Shown: positions 1 through 8,858 of the stretch, piece by piece | Layout: each line of letters starts with the position of its first letter | How positions within the stretch are numbered: the stretch's first letter is position 1 | NCBI GenBank assembly: GCA_910585345.1 | Contig: CAJUDS010000008.1 | Span: 54,142 to 118,141 of the forward strand | DNA from: an uncultured Lachnospiraceae bacterium | GTDB taxonomy: Bacteria; Bacillota; Clostridia; Lachnospirales; Lachnospiraceae | Direction of reading: 5' to 3' | DNA length: 64,000 nucleotides | Translations under genes and position numbers: made by a program | The notes under the pieces: generated by a model | Seen by the model: only the letters and a program-made list of their open reading frames with translations | Database searches by the model: none | Told to the model about the DNA's origin: nothing

Positions 1-20
1 TTGTCAGTATGCGGTGCCTG

Positions 21-69
21 GGTTATATAACCATAATACTATATTATACATACTACTATGCAATGTCAA
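21..69 (-). promoter_or_regulatory. Probable leftward promoter for a gene beyond the left edge
   Basis: On the minus strand a perfect TTGACA (64-69) is followed by TAATAT with 17-bp spacing (41-46), or TATAAT with 15-bp spacing (43-48). A 12-bp perfect palindrome, GGTTATATAACC (21-32), lies just downstream of the likely start point and could be an operator. The gene it would serve is outside the window, so its role is unknown. Confidence 0.45.
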
Positions 70-125
70 GTACTAAAAATGATAGGAACCGACTTTAGGC
101 AGGAAAACGCGAAAAGAAAATAGGA

Positions 126-177
126 TTGACAAATTTAATTTTTGTAATATAATGAACATATGAACAATTATTCATAT
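126..177 (+). promoter_or_regulatory. Sigma-A promoter and ArsR/SmtB-type operator
   Basis: TTGACA (126-131) and TATAAT (148-153) are 16 bp apart. Just downstream is a perfect inverted repeat, ATATGAA-N6-TTCATAT (158-177). It contains the TGAACA...TTCA pattern typical of SmtB/CadC-family operators. It covers the transcription start region, so a repressor bound here would block transcription. The repressor is most likely the first gene of the operon (autorepression relieved by metal). Confidence 0.8.
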
Positions 178-209
178 GAACAGACAGCATTGGGAGGGAG
201 GAAACAGTA

Positions 210-575
210 TTGAGGGAAGAGGATGTGACAATCGAGCGGTGCGAATGTATGCATGTACATGAAGAGCTGAAAAACCGGGTTGCCAGGCGGATACCGGAAG
301 AAGAAAAGCTAAGTGATCTGGCGGCTTTTTTCAAAGTGTTTGGGGATGTGACGAGAATACGTATTTTGTATGCACTGCTCTGTTCGGAAATGTGTGTCTG
401 TGACCTGGCGCAGGTATTGGATATGACGCAGTCCGCTATTTCCCACCAGCTCAGGTTATTGAAACAGATGGCTTTGGTGAAAAACAGGCGGGAGGGCAAG
501 ACAGTATTTTATTCCCTGTCAGACGGACATATCACGACGATTCTGAGTCAGGGAATGGAGCATATAGAAGAGTAA
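210..575 (+). CDS. ArsR/SmtB-family metal-responsive repressor
   Basis: A 121-residue winged-helix repressor of the ArsR/SmtB/CadC family. The helix-turn-helix core reads VFGDVTRIRILYALL, then CVCDLA and a recognition helix around MTQSAISHQLRLLKQ, followed by a wing (RREGKTVFYSL). The N-terminus has Cys and His residues (RCECMHVH), and a CVC motif sits in the DNA-binding region, as in CadC-like Cd/Pb/Zn sensors. The start is TTG, supported by a GGAGGGAGG site 9 bp upstream. It lies 24 bp before an HMA gene and a P1B ATPase, behind its own operator, so it probably derepresses metal export when Cd, Zn or Pb binds. The exact metal is not determined from sequence. Confidence 0.9.
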   Translation: MREEDVTIERCECMHVHEELKNRVARRIPEEEKLSDLAAFFKVFGDVTRIRILYALLCSEMCVCDLAQVLDMTQSAISHQLRLLKQMALVKNRREGKTVFYSLSDGHITTILSQGMEHIEE

Positions 576-599
576 ACAGAGAAAAAGGAGGAATTTGTG

Positions 600-821
600 A
601 TGATTAGGACGTATATTTTAGAGGATTTGGACTGCGCACACTGTGCGGGCAAGATTGAGGCAGATGTGGCGAAACTGGAAGGCGTTAAAAAGAGCACGGT
701 AACACTGTTGACGCAGAAGCTGGTTGTGGAGATAGAAGATGCAAAGGCCGGGAAACTGACAAAAGAAGTAAAGAGGATTGTCAAAAAATATGAACCGGAT
801 GTCACAGTGATTGAAAAATAG
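600..821 (+). CDS. Stand-alone heavy-metal-associated (HMA) domain protein
   Basis: A 73-residue HMA-fold protein with the metal-binding CxxC in DLDCAHCAGKIE near residue 13, and the usual beta-alpha-beta-beta-alpha-beta pattern. It resembles CopZ-type metallochaperones or the N-terminal domain of a P1B ATPase. The following ATPase gene has no such domain, so this looks like that domain made as a separate protein. ATG 600 is chosen over the adjacent GTG 597 because it lies 8 bp from AGGAGG (586-591). It is in the metal-export operon, 11 bp before the ATPase. Confidence 0.85.
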   Translation: MIRTYILEDLDCAHCAGKIEADVAKLEGVKKSTVTLLTQKLVVEIEDAKAGKLTKEVKRIVKKYEPDVTVIEK

Positions 822-832
822 AGGCGAAAAAG

Positions 833-2719
833 ATGACAAAGAAGTTAAAAAAAAGGCTGACCAGAATTATTTGCGGAATGGTTTTGTTTGCAGCGGCCCT
901 TTTTGTTGACAGGACGTGGGGTACAGTGTGGCCCAACGCTCCGTTAGCCGCCTTTTTAGCTGCCTTTTTGGTGAGCGGCGGCGACGTGATCAAAAAGGCA
1001 GCTATGAATATTACCCAGGGACAGATATTTGATGAAAATTTTCTGATGACGATAGCGACAACGGGCGCTTTTCTAGTGGGAGAGTATCCGGAAGGAGCGG
1101 CCGTAATGCTCTTTTATCAGGTAGGGGAATGGTTTCAGGCGTACGCGGTTAATAAATCACGGAAATCTATCCGCGATCTGATGGATATCAGGCCGGATTA
1201 TGCCAATGTAATACGCGGCAAAGAGACAGTGACAGTCTCGCCCGAAGAGGTGAAGCCGGGAGAGATCATCACGGTAAAGCCGGGAGAGCGTATTCCGCTG
1301 GATGGGACAGTGATACAGGGAAATACGACGCTGGATACGATGGCTTTGACAGGAGAGAGCCTTCCGCGAGAAGCAGGGGTAGGAGACGATGTGATCAGCG
1401 GCTGTGTAAACCAGTCCGGTGTGATAGGGATTCGCGTGACAAAGGAATATGGGGCGTCTACCGTGACAAAGATTTTAGAACTGGTGGAGAACGCCGGCAG
1501 CAGGAAGGCAGAGAGCGAGAATTTCATTTCGAAGTTTGCCCGCTATTATACTCCCGTGGTAGTGGGGCTTGCCGCAGCGCTTGCCATACTGCCGCCTCTG
1601 ATAACGGGAGGAGACTGGTATGTATGGATCTACAGGGCTCTGTCTTTTCTGGTGGTATCCTGTCCCTGCGCACTTGTAATTTCGATTCCTCTGAGCTTTT
1701 TCGGGGGACTTGGCGGAGCGGGGAAAGCGGGCATCCTGATCAAGGGCAGCAATTATCTGGAAGCGCTTTCCAAAGCGGAAATCGTCGTTATGGATAAGAC
1801 AGGTACTTTGACAAAAGGAAATTTTGTAGTCAGCCGGATCGTACCGGCCGGACTGCCTGCCGGCAGTGACGGAGAAAAGGAGCAGGCCGCCGCGCGTCTG
1901 TTGGAGCTGACCGCTTATGCGGAGAGCGGTTCGAATCATCCCATTTCCCGTTCTCTGCTGCAGGCGTATGGGAAAGAAATCGCCGGGGAGAGAATCACCG
2001 AACAGGAAGAAACGGCAGGATTCGGGGTCAGCGCTGTGGTTGACGGGAAACGGATTGTGGCCGGCAATCTGCGGCATATGGAACGCAGCGGAATTTCGTG
2101 CGAGATGGCGGATGCAGTAGGAACAGTGGTATATGCGGCGTGTGACGGTCAGTATCTGGGGCATATCGTGATAGCGGATCAGGTCAGACCGGATGCCCGG
2201 GAAGCCGTTGCCAGACTGACGGATTCCGGCATCAAAGACATCGTGATGCTGACCGGCGACCGCAGAGAGACAGCTTTGGCTGTGGCGAAGGAAGTGGGCA
2301 TCCGTCATGTCTATGCGCAGCTTCTTCCCGGCGATAAAGTAGCGCGGATGGAAGAACTGCTGCAGCGTAAATCTGAAAAAGGGAAACTGGTGTTTGTGGG
2401 AGATGGTATGAATGATGCGCCTGTGCTTGCCCGCTCTGATATTGGCATTGCCATGGGCGGATTGGGCAGCGATGCGGCGATTGAGGCCGCGGATGTTGTC
2501 ATTATGACAGACGAGCCGTCCAAAATAGCGAGAGCAATGGAGATTTCCAGACGGACGCTGGCGATAGTCCGCCAGAATATTATTTTTGCAATCGGTGTTA
2601 AAGTATGTATTCTTATTCTGGCCGCCTGTGGTCTGGCGTCAATGTGGGTGGCTGTATTCGGTGATGTAGGTGTGGCGGTGATTGCGATACTGAATGCGAT
2701 GCGGTCGCTTCGGGCATGA
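833..2719 (+). CDS. P1B-type heavy-metal-translocating ATPase (Zn/Cd/Pb type)
   Basis: A 628-residue P-type ATPase exporting soft-metal ions across the membrane at the cost of ATP. The transmembrane metal site is CPC (residues 277-279), the phosphorylated aspartate is in DKTGT (D321), and the hinge motif is GDGMNDAP (D524). An SNHPIS motif matches the HP of P1B nucleotide-binding domains. The last membrane segment carries DVGVAVIAILNAMR, which fits the Zn/Cd/Pb (ZntA/CadA) subgroup rather than copper pumps. It lacks the usual N-terminal HMA domain, which is encoded by the preceding gene. Co-transcribed with an ArsR repressor, it is the effector of a metal-resistance or zinc-homeostasis operon. 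Confidence 0.93.
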   Translation: MTKKLKKRLTRIICGMVLFAAALFVDRTWGTVWPNAPLAAFLAAFLVSGGDVIKKAAMNITQGQIFDENFLMTIATTGAFLVGEYPEGAAVMLFYQVGEWFQAYAVNKSRKSIRDLMDIRPDYANVIRGKETVTVSPEEVKPGEIITVKPGERIPLDGTVIQGNTTLDTMALTGESLPREAGVGDDVISGCVNQSGVIGIRVTKEYGASTVTKILELVENAGSRKAESENFISKFARYYTPVVVGLAAALAILPPLITGGDWYVWIYRALSFLVVSCPCALVISIPLSFFGGLGGAGKAGILIKGSNYLEALSKAEIVVMDKTGTLTKGNFVVSRIVPAGLPAGSDGEKEQAAARLLELTAYAESGSNHPISRSLLQAYGKEIAGERITEQEETAGFGVSAVVDGKRIVAGNLRHMERSGISCEMADAVGTVVYAACDGQYLGHIVIADQVRPDAREAVARLTDSGIKDIVMLTGDRRETALAVAKEVGIRHVYAQLLPGDKVARMEELLQRKSEKGKLVFVGDGMNDAPVLARSDIGIAMGGLGSDAAIEAADVVIMTDEPSKIARAMEISRRTLAIVRQNIIFAIGVKVCILILAACGLASMWVAVFGDVGVAVIAILNAMRSLRA

Positions 2720-2732
2720 AAAGGGAATGGGA

Positions 2733-3410
2733 ATGAATAAAGAGAAATTGTCTGTCAGTCTGACAAAAGAAGATAGAAAGCGGATGGCGGACCGTTATCA
2801 TTTTGCCGGAGAGGCGCTGCATCAGATTGATATCTTATATGAGGCGGCGCTTCCGCTTGTGCAGGCGCAGGCATGGTTTTCGGCGCCTGTGTCTGCACAG
2901 ACAAAAGAGGCGGCGGCTGACGCGGTATTGTGTGCAGTAACACTGGGAGATAAGATAGACCTGCTGCAGGATTTGTATGGCAGCGTAGAAGCAGTAACAG
3001 AGTCTTATATCCTGGAATGCATTGGCAACACCCTTCTGGAGAAATGCTATGAGGCTCTGGGACGTTTCCTGTGGCAGGAAACGGGCCTGTTTTTGCGCAC
3101 ATTTGCGTTTCCGGGTTCGCAGCTGCCGATGCAAAAGACCGGCGATATTGTGCGGGGGCTGGCAGATGGCGACAGCAGCTTTCCCATTTCCTGTAATGCT
3201 TCCTATGTACTATGTCCGAGGAAAAGCGTCGTGTTTTTGGGCGGCCTGGGGGAGAAAAAAATGGAATGCGGTATATGCGGGAACTGTGAGAGGGCAGATT
3301 GTCCATACAGACAGTCAGTCCATACAAAAGCGCAGACGCCCGGAAGTGAAAATTATAATTATGGTTACCGGATGATATTGGGAAGCCGGGAGATGGGAGA
3401 GAGCGGATGA
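2733..3410 (+). CDS. MetH activation-domain-like (corrinoid-related) protein
   Basis: About 225 residues. The C-terminal part (CPRKSVVFLGGLGEKKMECG followed by CGNCERADCPYR) matches the pattern of vitamin B12-dependent methionine synthase activation-domain proteins of Clostridia, which end in a Cys-rich segment. In that family the domain binds SAM for reductive reactivation of cobalamin; whether this one does is inferred. ATG 2733 (or 2727) follows AAGGGA; an in-frame start at 2694 would overlap the ATPase gene without a ribosome site. Its stop overlaps the start of cobO by 4 bp (ATGA), so the two are translationally coupled, supporting a corrinoid link. Confidence 0.6.
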   Translation: MNKEKLSVSLTKEDRKRMADRYHFAGEALHQIDILYEAALPLVQAQAWFSAPVSAQTKEAAADAVLCAVTLGDKIDLLQDLYGSVEAVTESYILECIGNTLLEKCYEALGRFLWQETGLFLRTFAFPGSQLPMQKTGDIVRGLADGDSSFPISCNASYVLCPRKSVVFLGGLGEKKMECGICGNCERADCPYRQSVHTKAQTPGSENYNYGYRMILGSREMGESG

Positions 3411-3925
3411 TCCAACTATATTGCGGAGATGGAAAAGGTAAGACAACGGCTGCCGTGGGCGCGGCGGTCAGGGCAGCGGGAAGAGGCAGGAAGATTTTGT
3501 TCGCCCAGTTCCTAAAAGGACAGGAAACGGGTGAAATCAGTGTCCTTTCCCGGCTGGACGGTGTGCGGATACTGCGCAGCCGCCGGGATTTCCCCTTTTT
3601 TTCTTCTATGACGCTCCGGCAGAAAATAGAACTTGCTGCTATACATAACGGGATGCTGGATGAGATTGTGGGCGCTTTGGAAAATGGGCGCGCAGATTTT
3701 GTCGTATTGGATGAAATCACCCATGCCTGCCGATATGGAGTGGCGGATACAGAGCGGTTAGATCATATACTTGCCTGCGGCAGGGGGGCGGAGACGGAAA
3801 TCATCATGACAGGCAGGAAGCCGCCTGCAAAACTGATGGAATGCAGCGATTATATTTCGGAAATCCATTGTGTCCGGCACCCGTATGGGAATGGGATAAA
3901 GGCGCGGACGGGGGTGGAATGGTAG
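3407..3925 (+). CDS. cobO: Cob(I)yrinic acid a,c-diamide adenosyltransferase
   Basis: A 172-residue CobA/CobO/BtuR-family ATP:corrinoid adenosyltransferase, which adds the 5'-deoxyadenosyl group to cob(I)alamin or its precursors in the cytoplasm. The P-loop GDGKGKTT is at residues 7-14, and FVVLDEITHA provides the Walker B-like segment. The family's RHPYGNGIKARTGVEW-type C-terminus is present. The length is slightly short of the usual 180-200. It overlaps the preceding corrinoid-related gene by 4 bp. No cobalamin riboswitch was seen upstream, so it is probably read from the metal-ATPase operon or an internal promoter. Confidence 0.9.
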   Translation: MIQLYCGDGKGKTTAAVGAAVRAAGRGRKILFAQFLKGQETGEISVLSRLDGVRILRSRRDFPFFSSMTLRQKIELAAIHNGMLDEIVGALENGRADFVVLDEITHACRYGVADTERLDHILACGRGAETEIIMTGRKPPAKLMECSDYISEIHCVRHPYGNGIKARTGVEW

Positions 3926-4018
3926 AGCAGGCGCGTTTTTTACGGCAATGACAACAGAACAGGGCGCGGTTAGGAATTAATTTCCTGTCCGCTGGCAATA
4001 CTCATCATAGGGTGATGT

Positions 4019-4645
4019 ATGATGCGTAAAAAGAAACCGGAACATATCGGTATCATACCGGATGGTAACCGCCGATGGGCAAAACTACATGGGATGGAAA
4101 AACAGGACGGGTATGCTTATGGTCTGGCGCCGGGGCTTGCGCTGCTGCGTCTGGCAAAGGAAGCGGGAATCCGGGAGATCACGTACTATGGCTTTACAGT
4201 GGATAACTGCAAACGGCCTGCAAAGCAGTTTCAGGCATTTCGCCGGGCATGTGTGGATGCTGTGGAGCTGCTTGCAGGGGAAGGCGCGGAGCTGCTTGTC
4301 ATAGGCGACAGCCATTCCCGGTGCTTTCCGCAGGAACTGCTGCGGTATACGGAACGTACTGAGGTCCATGGCGGCGGCATACGGGTCAATTTTCTTGTAA
4401 ACTATGGCTGGCAGTGGGATTTATCTCATATGCAGACGGACGGCAGGCCCTTTTCCCATGACATATCCCGGGTTGATCTGGTTATTCGCTGGGGTGGGAT
4501 GCGGCGGTTATCCGGTTTTCTGCCGATTCAGTCGGTGTATGCCGATTTCTACGTGGAGGATAAGCTGTGGCCTGATTTTACGGAAGAGGATTTTTGGCGG
4601 GCTCTTGTCTGGTATGGCGGGCAGGACGTGACGCTGGGCGGATAA
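4019..4645 (+). CDS. Divergent cis-prenyltransferase (UppS-like)
   Basis: A 208-residue undecaprenyl-diphosphate-synthase-family protein; these enzymes condense isopentenyl diphosphate onto an allylic primer to make the bacterial lipid carrier. The substrate aspartate region is present as IPDGNRRWA (usual form MDGNGRWA), and the C-terminal signature is present as LWPDF. Several core positions differ: FTVDNCKRP replaces the usual FSTENWxRP, NYGWQWDLS replaces NYGGRxEI, and RWGGMRRLSGF replaces RTGGExRISNF, losing the conserved Glu. It is also shorter than canonical UppS (about 250). It is therefore probably a paralog of altered specificity or activity rather than the housekeeping enzyme. Confidence 0.8.
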   Translation: MMRKKKPEHIGIIPDGNRRWAKLHGMEKQDGYAYGLAPGLALLRLAKEAGIREITYYGFTVDNCKRPAKQFQAFRRACVDAVELLAGEGAELLVIGDSHSRCFPQELLRYTERTEVHGGGIRVNFLVNYGWQWDLSHMQTDGRPFSHDISRVDLVIRWGGMRRLSGFLPIQSVYADFYVEDKLWPDFTEEDFWRALVWYGGQDVTLGG

Positions 4646-4668
4646 AAAAGAAAACAGGAGGAAAAGAT

Positions 4669-5637
4669 ATGAAGTTTGCAATTTTGGCGGCCGGAGGTAT
4701 TGCGGAAAAAATGGCGGAGGCAGTGTCGGGCATTGCGGGCATGGAGCGGTACGCGGTGGCTTCCAGAAGTCTTGAAAAGGCGCAGGCCTTTGCCGGGAAG
4801 TGGGGATTTCAAAAGGCGTACGGCTGCTATGAAGAAATGCTGGAAGACCCTGAGACGGAACTTGTCTATGTGGCGTCGCCGCATTCGCATCATTATGACC
4901 ATGCCAAAATGTGTCTGGAGCATGGAAAACATGTACTGGTGGAAAAGGCGTTTACGGTCAATGCCCGCCAGGCGCAGGAGCTGATACATAGATCGGAAGA
5001 AAAGGGACTGCTTTTGACGGAAGCAATATGGACGCGGTATATGCCCAGCAGGAAAATGATCGATGATCTGGTTGGAAGCGGCGTAATCGGTCAGGTGACT
5101 TCCCTGACGGCCAATCTTGGTTATGTGCTGGCGGATGTGGAACGGCTGCAGAAGCCGGAACTGGCGGGAGGGGCGCTTTTAGACCTGGGCGTCTATCCGA
5201 TTAATTTTGCGCTGATGGTATTCCACCAGGAGGTTACCGGAGTGACTTCCACTGCGGTGATGTCGCCGCTTGGCGTGGACTGGCAGAACAGCATAACGCT
5301 GACTTTTGCCGGCGGCAAAATGGCGGCGCTGCACAGCAATATGTTGGCTCAGACAGACCGCCAGGGTGTAATCAATGGGGACAGGGGATATATTGAAGTG
5401 CAGAACATTAACAATTGTGAGGAGATTCGCGTCTTTGATCTGGACCGCAGGATGACGGCACGATACAGTGTGCCGGAGCAGATCAACGGTTATGAATATG
5501 AGGCAATTGCCTGCATGGAGGCGATACGCAACGGACAGACAGAGTGCAGGGAAATGCCGCACAGTGAGACGCTGCGGGTAATGAAACTGATGGATGATAT
5601 TCGGCAGACATGGGGCATGCGCTATCCCTGTGAATGA
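4669..5637 (+). CDS. Gfo/Idh/MocA-family oxidoreductase
   Basis: A 322-residue NAD(P)-dependent sugar or polyol dehydrogenase-type protein. The N-terminal Rossmann fold starts FAILAAGGIAEKMA, with ASPHSHHYDHA and the family's EK motif (VLVEKAFTVN) near residues 85-95. The C-terminal alpha/beta domain carries GGALLDLGVYPINFA, matching the substrate-binding region with its Asp and Tyr. ATG 4669 is used because it has ACAGGAGGAAAAG immediately upstream. The substrate cannot be predicted. A strong terminator follows. Confidence 0.88.
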   Translation: MKFAILAAGGIAEKMAEAVSGIAGMERYAVASRSLEKAQAFAGKWGFQKAYGCYEEMLEDPETELVYVASPHSHHYDHAKMCLEHGKHVLVEKAFTVNARQAQELIHRSEEKGLLLTEAIWTRYMPSRKMIDDLVGSGVIGQVTSLTANLGYVLADVERLQKPELAGGALLDLGVYPINFALMVFHQEVTGVTSTAVMSPLGVDWQNSITLTFAGGKMAALHSNMLAQTDRQGVINGDRGYIEVQNINNCEEIRVFDLDRRMTARYSVPEQINGYEYEAIACMEAIRNGQTECREMPHSETLRVMKLMDDIRQTWGMRYPCE

Positions 5638-5651
5638 GATGATAGAATGGG

Positions 5652-5678
5652 AAGGCCGTTTTTACGGCCTTTCTTTTT
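5652..5678 (+). terminator. Rho-independent terminator
   Basis: AAGGCCGT (5652-5659), a TTTT loop, and ACGGCCTT (5664-5671) followed by a T-rich run. It ends the oxidoreductase transcript and isolates clpB. Confidence 0.85.
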
Positions 5679-5761
5679 AAAAAAAGTGTTCCTCTCTATT
5701 TTATTTATCATTATAAAATAAACTGCTCTCATAAATTTCTTTCTTAAAAATTTCAGCAATT

Positions 5762-5804
5762 TTAGCACTCACCTATTGACAGTGCTAACAACCCGTGCTA
5801 TAGT
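5762..5804 (+). promoter_or_regulatory. clpB promoter overlapped by a CIRCE element (HrcA operator)
   Basis: TTAGCACTC (5762-5770), a 9-bp spacer and CAGTGCTAA (5780-5788) match the CIRCE consensus with one mismatch. TTGACA (5776-5781) lies inside it, and TATAGT (5799-5804) follows at 17-bp spacing. HrcA bound here would cover the -35 box, so clpB should be released on heat or protein-folding stress. Confidence 0.9.
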
Positions 5805-5873
5805 GACACTGTAAGAAAATTGTTATATAAACAATAGAACAGGGAAACACTAAAAGAAAAGGAGGGCTTTGTT

Positions 5874-8456
5874 ATGAATATTTCTAAATTTACGCAGAAA
5901 TCCATGCAGGCTGTGGAACAGTGCGAAAAACTGGCCTATGAATATGGCAATCAGGAAATCGAGCAGGAACATCTTTTGTACAGCCTTCTGACGATAGAAG
6001 ACAGTCTGATTCTGAAATTGATTGAAAAGATGGAGATCAATACGCCTCATTTCATCAACCGCGCCAAACAGGCGTTAGAGAAGCGGGTGAAGGTACAAGG
6101 CGGACAGGTTTATATCGGAAAGGATCTGAACAAGGTACTTGTCAGCGCGGAAGATGAGGCAAAGCGGATGGGGGATGAATATGTGTCCGTAGAACATCTG
6201 TTTCTGACGATGCTGGAACATCCCAACCGGGAAATGAAAGCCATCTGGAAGGAGTACGGTATTACAAGAGAGCGGTTCCTGCAGGCGCTTTCCACAGTCA
6301 GGGGCAACCAGCGGGTAACAAGCGATAACCCGGAAGCAACTTATGATACGTTGGAAAAGTACGGACAGGACCTGGTGGAAAAGGCGAGAAACCAGAAGCT
6401 GGATCCGGTGATCGGACGGGACAGTGAAATACGGAATATTATCCGCATTCTTTCCCGTAAGACAAAAAACAATCCGGTGCTGATTGGAGAGCCGGGCGTA
6501 GGCAAAACGGCGGTGGTCGAGGGTCTTGCACAGCGGATTGTCCGCGGCGACGTGCCGCAGGGATTAAAGGATAAAAAAATATTTGCGCTCGATATGGGGG
6601 CGCTTGTGGCGGGCGCCAAATACAGAGGCGAGTTTGAAGAGCGTCTGAAGGCGGTGCTGGAAGATGTGAAAAACAGCAGTGGGCAGATTATTCTGTTTAT
6701 CGATGAGCTGCACACGATTGTGGGTGCAGGAAAGACGGACGGCGCGCTGGATGCAGGCAATATGCTAAAGCCGATGCTTGCGAGAGGAGAACTGCATTGT
6801 ATCGGTGCGACGACTTTAGACGAATACAGACAGTACATTGAAAAAGACGCTGCATTGGAGCGTCGGTTCCAGCCTGTTATGGTGGCGGAGCCGACTGTGG
6901 AAGATACAATTTCCATCCTGCGCGGCCTGAAAGAGCGGTATGAGGTATTCCACGGCGTGAAAATTATGGATGCGGCGCTTGTCAGTGCGGCGGTGCTTTC
7001 CAACCGCTATATTTCGGACCGGTTTCTGCCGGATAAGGCGATTGATCTCGTTGATGAAGCCTGCGCCCTGATTAAGACGGAGCTGGATTCGATGCCGACG
7101 GAGCTGGACGAACTGCAGCGAAAAGTGATGCAGATGGAAATTGAGGAAGCGGCTCTGAAAAAAGAGGATGACCGATTAAGCAAAGACAGACTGGAAGCGC
7201 TGCAGAAAGAACTGGCAGAATGGAAAGCGGAATTTCAAAACCGCAAAGCGCAGTGGGATAATGAAAAAGCCTCTATTGAAAAGCTGTCGAAACTGCGTGA
7301 AGAAATCGGCGGGATCAACAATGAAATCCAGATTGCCCAGCGGGAAGGGAATCTGGAAAAAGCAGCGGAACTGTCCTATGGCAGACTGCCCGCTTTGAAA
7401 AAACAGCTTGAAATCGAAGAGGAGAATATCAAAAGCCAGGAGCTTTCCCTTGTACATGAAAATGTGTCGGAAGAGGAAATCGCTAAAATCATTTCCAGAT
7501 GGACGGGCATCCCTGTTGCCAAACTGACGGAAAGCGAGCGGAATAAGACGCTGCATCTTGATGAAGAGCTGCATAAACGGGTAGTGGGGCAGGAGGAAGG
7601 CGTAACAAAGGTGACGGAGGCCATCATCCGTTCCAAAGCAGGCATCAAAGATCCGAGCAAACCGATCGGTTCGTTTTTGTTCCTGGGGCCTACCGGGGTA
7701 GGTAAAACAGAGCTGGCCAAAGCGCTGGCGGCGGCGCTGTTTGACGATGAAAACAGTATGGTGCGCATTGATATGAGCGAATATATGGAGAAATATTCGG
7801 TGTCCCGTCTGATCGGAGCGCCTCCCGGATATGTGGGCTATGACGAGGGCGGACAGCTTACGGAAGCCGTCAGAAGGAAACCGTATTCGGTCGTTCTCTT
7901 TGATGAGATTGAGAAAGCGCATCCGGATGTCTTTAATGTGCTGCTGCAGGTGCTGGACGACGGACGGATAACCGATTCCCAGGGGAGGACGGTAGATTTC
8001 AAAAATACGATTTTGATTATGACCTCCAATATCGGCGCGCCGCATTTGCTGGAAGGCATTGACGCAGACGGTTCGATCAACGCGCAGGCGCAGGCAAGGG
8101 TGATGGAAGAACTGCATGCTTCTTTCCGGCCGGAATTTTTAAACCGTCTGGACGAGACGATTTTATTTAAACCTTTGACAAAGAACAATATCGGCGGCAT
8201 TATCCATCTGATTATTGCCGATCTGAACAGACGGCTGGCAGACAGAGAGCTTTCGGTTACAGTCACGCAAAAGGCAGAGGATTTTATCGTGGAGAATGCG
8301 TATGATCCTATCTATGGCGCAAGGCCGTTGAAGCGTTATATTCAGAAATATGTGGAGACATTATCGGCAAAGCTGATTCTCTCCGATGCGGTGGGCAGTG
8401 GCGATACGATCCGCATTGATGTAAAAGACGGGGAGCTGACTGCTGAGCGGGCATGA
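5874..8456 (+). CDS. clpB: ATP-dependent disaggregase ClpB
   Basis: 860 residues, full length for ClpB. It has an N-terminal Clp_N repeat domain, a first AAA+ module with Walker A GEPGVGKT (205-212), a long charged middle coiled coil at roughly 400-530 that distinguishes ClpB from ClpA/C, and a second AAA+ module with GPTGVGKT (605-612). The cytoplasmic hexamer extracts proteins from aggregates together with DnaK. The start has AAAGGAGGG upstream, and the gene stands alone between a terminator and a hairpin. The CIRCE promoter indicates HrcA control. Confidence 0.97.
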   Translation: MNISKFTQKSMQAVEQCEKLAYEYGNQEIEQEHLLYSLLTIEDSLILKLIEKMEINTPHFINRAKQALEKRVKVQGGQVYIGKDLNKVLVSAEDEAKRMGDEYVSVEHLFLTMLEHPNREMKAIWKEYGITRERFLQALSTVRGNQRVTSDNPEATYDTLEKYGQDLVEKARNQKLDPVIGRDSEIRNIIRILSRKTKNNPVLIGEPGVGKTAVVEGLAQRIVRGDVPQGLKDKKIFALDMGALVAGAKYRGEFEERLKAVLEDVKNSSGQIILFIDELHTIVGAGKTDGALDAGNMLKPMLARGELHCIGATTLDEYRQYIEKDAALERRFQPVMVAEPTVEDTISILRGLKERYEVFHGVKIMDAALVSAAVLSNRYISDRFLPDKAIDLVDEACALIKTELDSMPTELDELQRKVMQMEIEEAALKKEDDRLSKDRLEALQKELAEWKAEFQNRKAQWDNEKASIEKLSKLREEIGGINNEIQIAQREGNLEKAAELSYGRLPALKKQLEIEEENIKSQELSLVHENVSEEEIAKIISRWTGIPVAKLTESERNKTLHLDEELHKRVVGQEEGVTKVTEAIIRSKAGIKDPSKPIGSFLFLGPTGVGKTELAKALAAALFDDENSMVRIDMSEYMEKYSVSRLIGAPPGYVGYDEGGQLTEAVRRKPYSVVLFDEIEKAHPDVFNVLLQVLDDGRITDSQGRTVDFKNTILIMTSNIGAPHLLEGIDADGSINAQAQARVMEELHASFRPEFLNRLDETILFKPLTKNNIGGIIHLIIADLNRRLADRELSVTVTQKAEDFIVENAYDPIYGARPLKRYIQKYVETLSAKLILSDAVGSGDTIRIDVKDGELTAERA

Positions 8457-8467
8457 TGCCAAGTGAG

Positions 8468-8499
8468 GGCACAGGTATGGGAATACCTGTGCCTTGTTC
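8468..8499 (+). terminator. Terminator-like hairpin after clpB
   Basis: GGCACAGGTAT (8468-8478), a GGGA loop and its perfect complement (8483-8493), followed by TTGTTC. The stem is strong but the T run is weak. Confidence 0.65.
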
Positions 8500-8590
8500 A
8501 TGCCCAGGCCCGTGCAGATGAAATATGCCGCTAAGGCGGCACACGGGCGGCGCGCGGGTAGGGAAAGTCTTCCCGATCCGACTGCGTCCA

Positions 8591-8858
8591 CACGGAAATT
8601 AATTTTCCGATTTTCGGCACAAATAGATTCATTCGTGTTCCAGGTTACGGATATAAGAATCTCTAAGTGTCCCGAAAATGCAGCGAAATTTATAACGCAG
8701 ACGGACCGAACGCGCCATCCGGGCGCGAGCGGCCTTTCCCGGACCTCCCTGTCCGGGAACTGCTGGCAGAGGGCAGAACACTAAGAGCTTCTAATATCCT
8801 TCACAATGGAACACTCATCAATCTATTTGTGCCAGTGAGCGTAAAATTGATTTCCGTG
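8591..8858 (+). repeat. Dispersed structured repeat, full copy 1 (MITE-like)
   Basis: A 268-bp element whose two ends are long imperfect inverted repeats of about 85 bp. The left arm begins CACGGAAATTAATTTT and contains GGCACAAATAGATT and GTGTTCCAGGTTACGGATAT. The right arm, read on the other strand, gives CACGGAAATCAATTTT, GGCACAAATAGATTG and GTGTTCCATTGTGAAGGATAT. Seven-bp direct repeats TGCGTCC flank it (8583-8589, 8860-8866). The centre has a perfect 9-bp hairpin with a CTCCCT loop (8736-8759). Apart from the clpB hairpin and the start region of the regulator gene, it is the only structure seen in the 509-bp gap 8457-8965. Short open frames here are not conserved as proteins. Confidence 0.85.

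Noticed and set aside
2755..3720. 321-codon minus-strand frame over the corrinoid gene and cobO
   Set aside because: The plus-strand genes have recognisable motifs and coupled translation.
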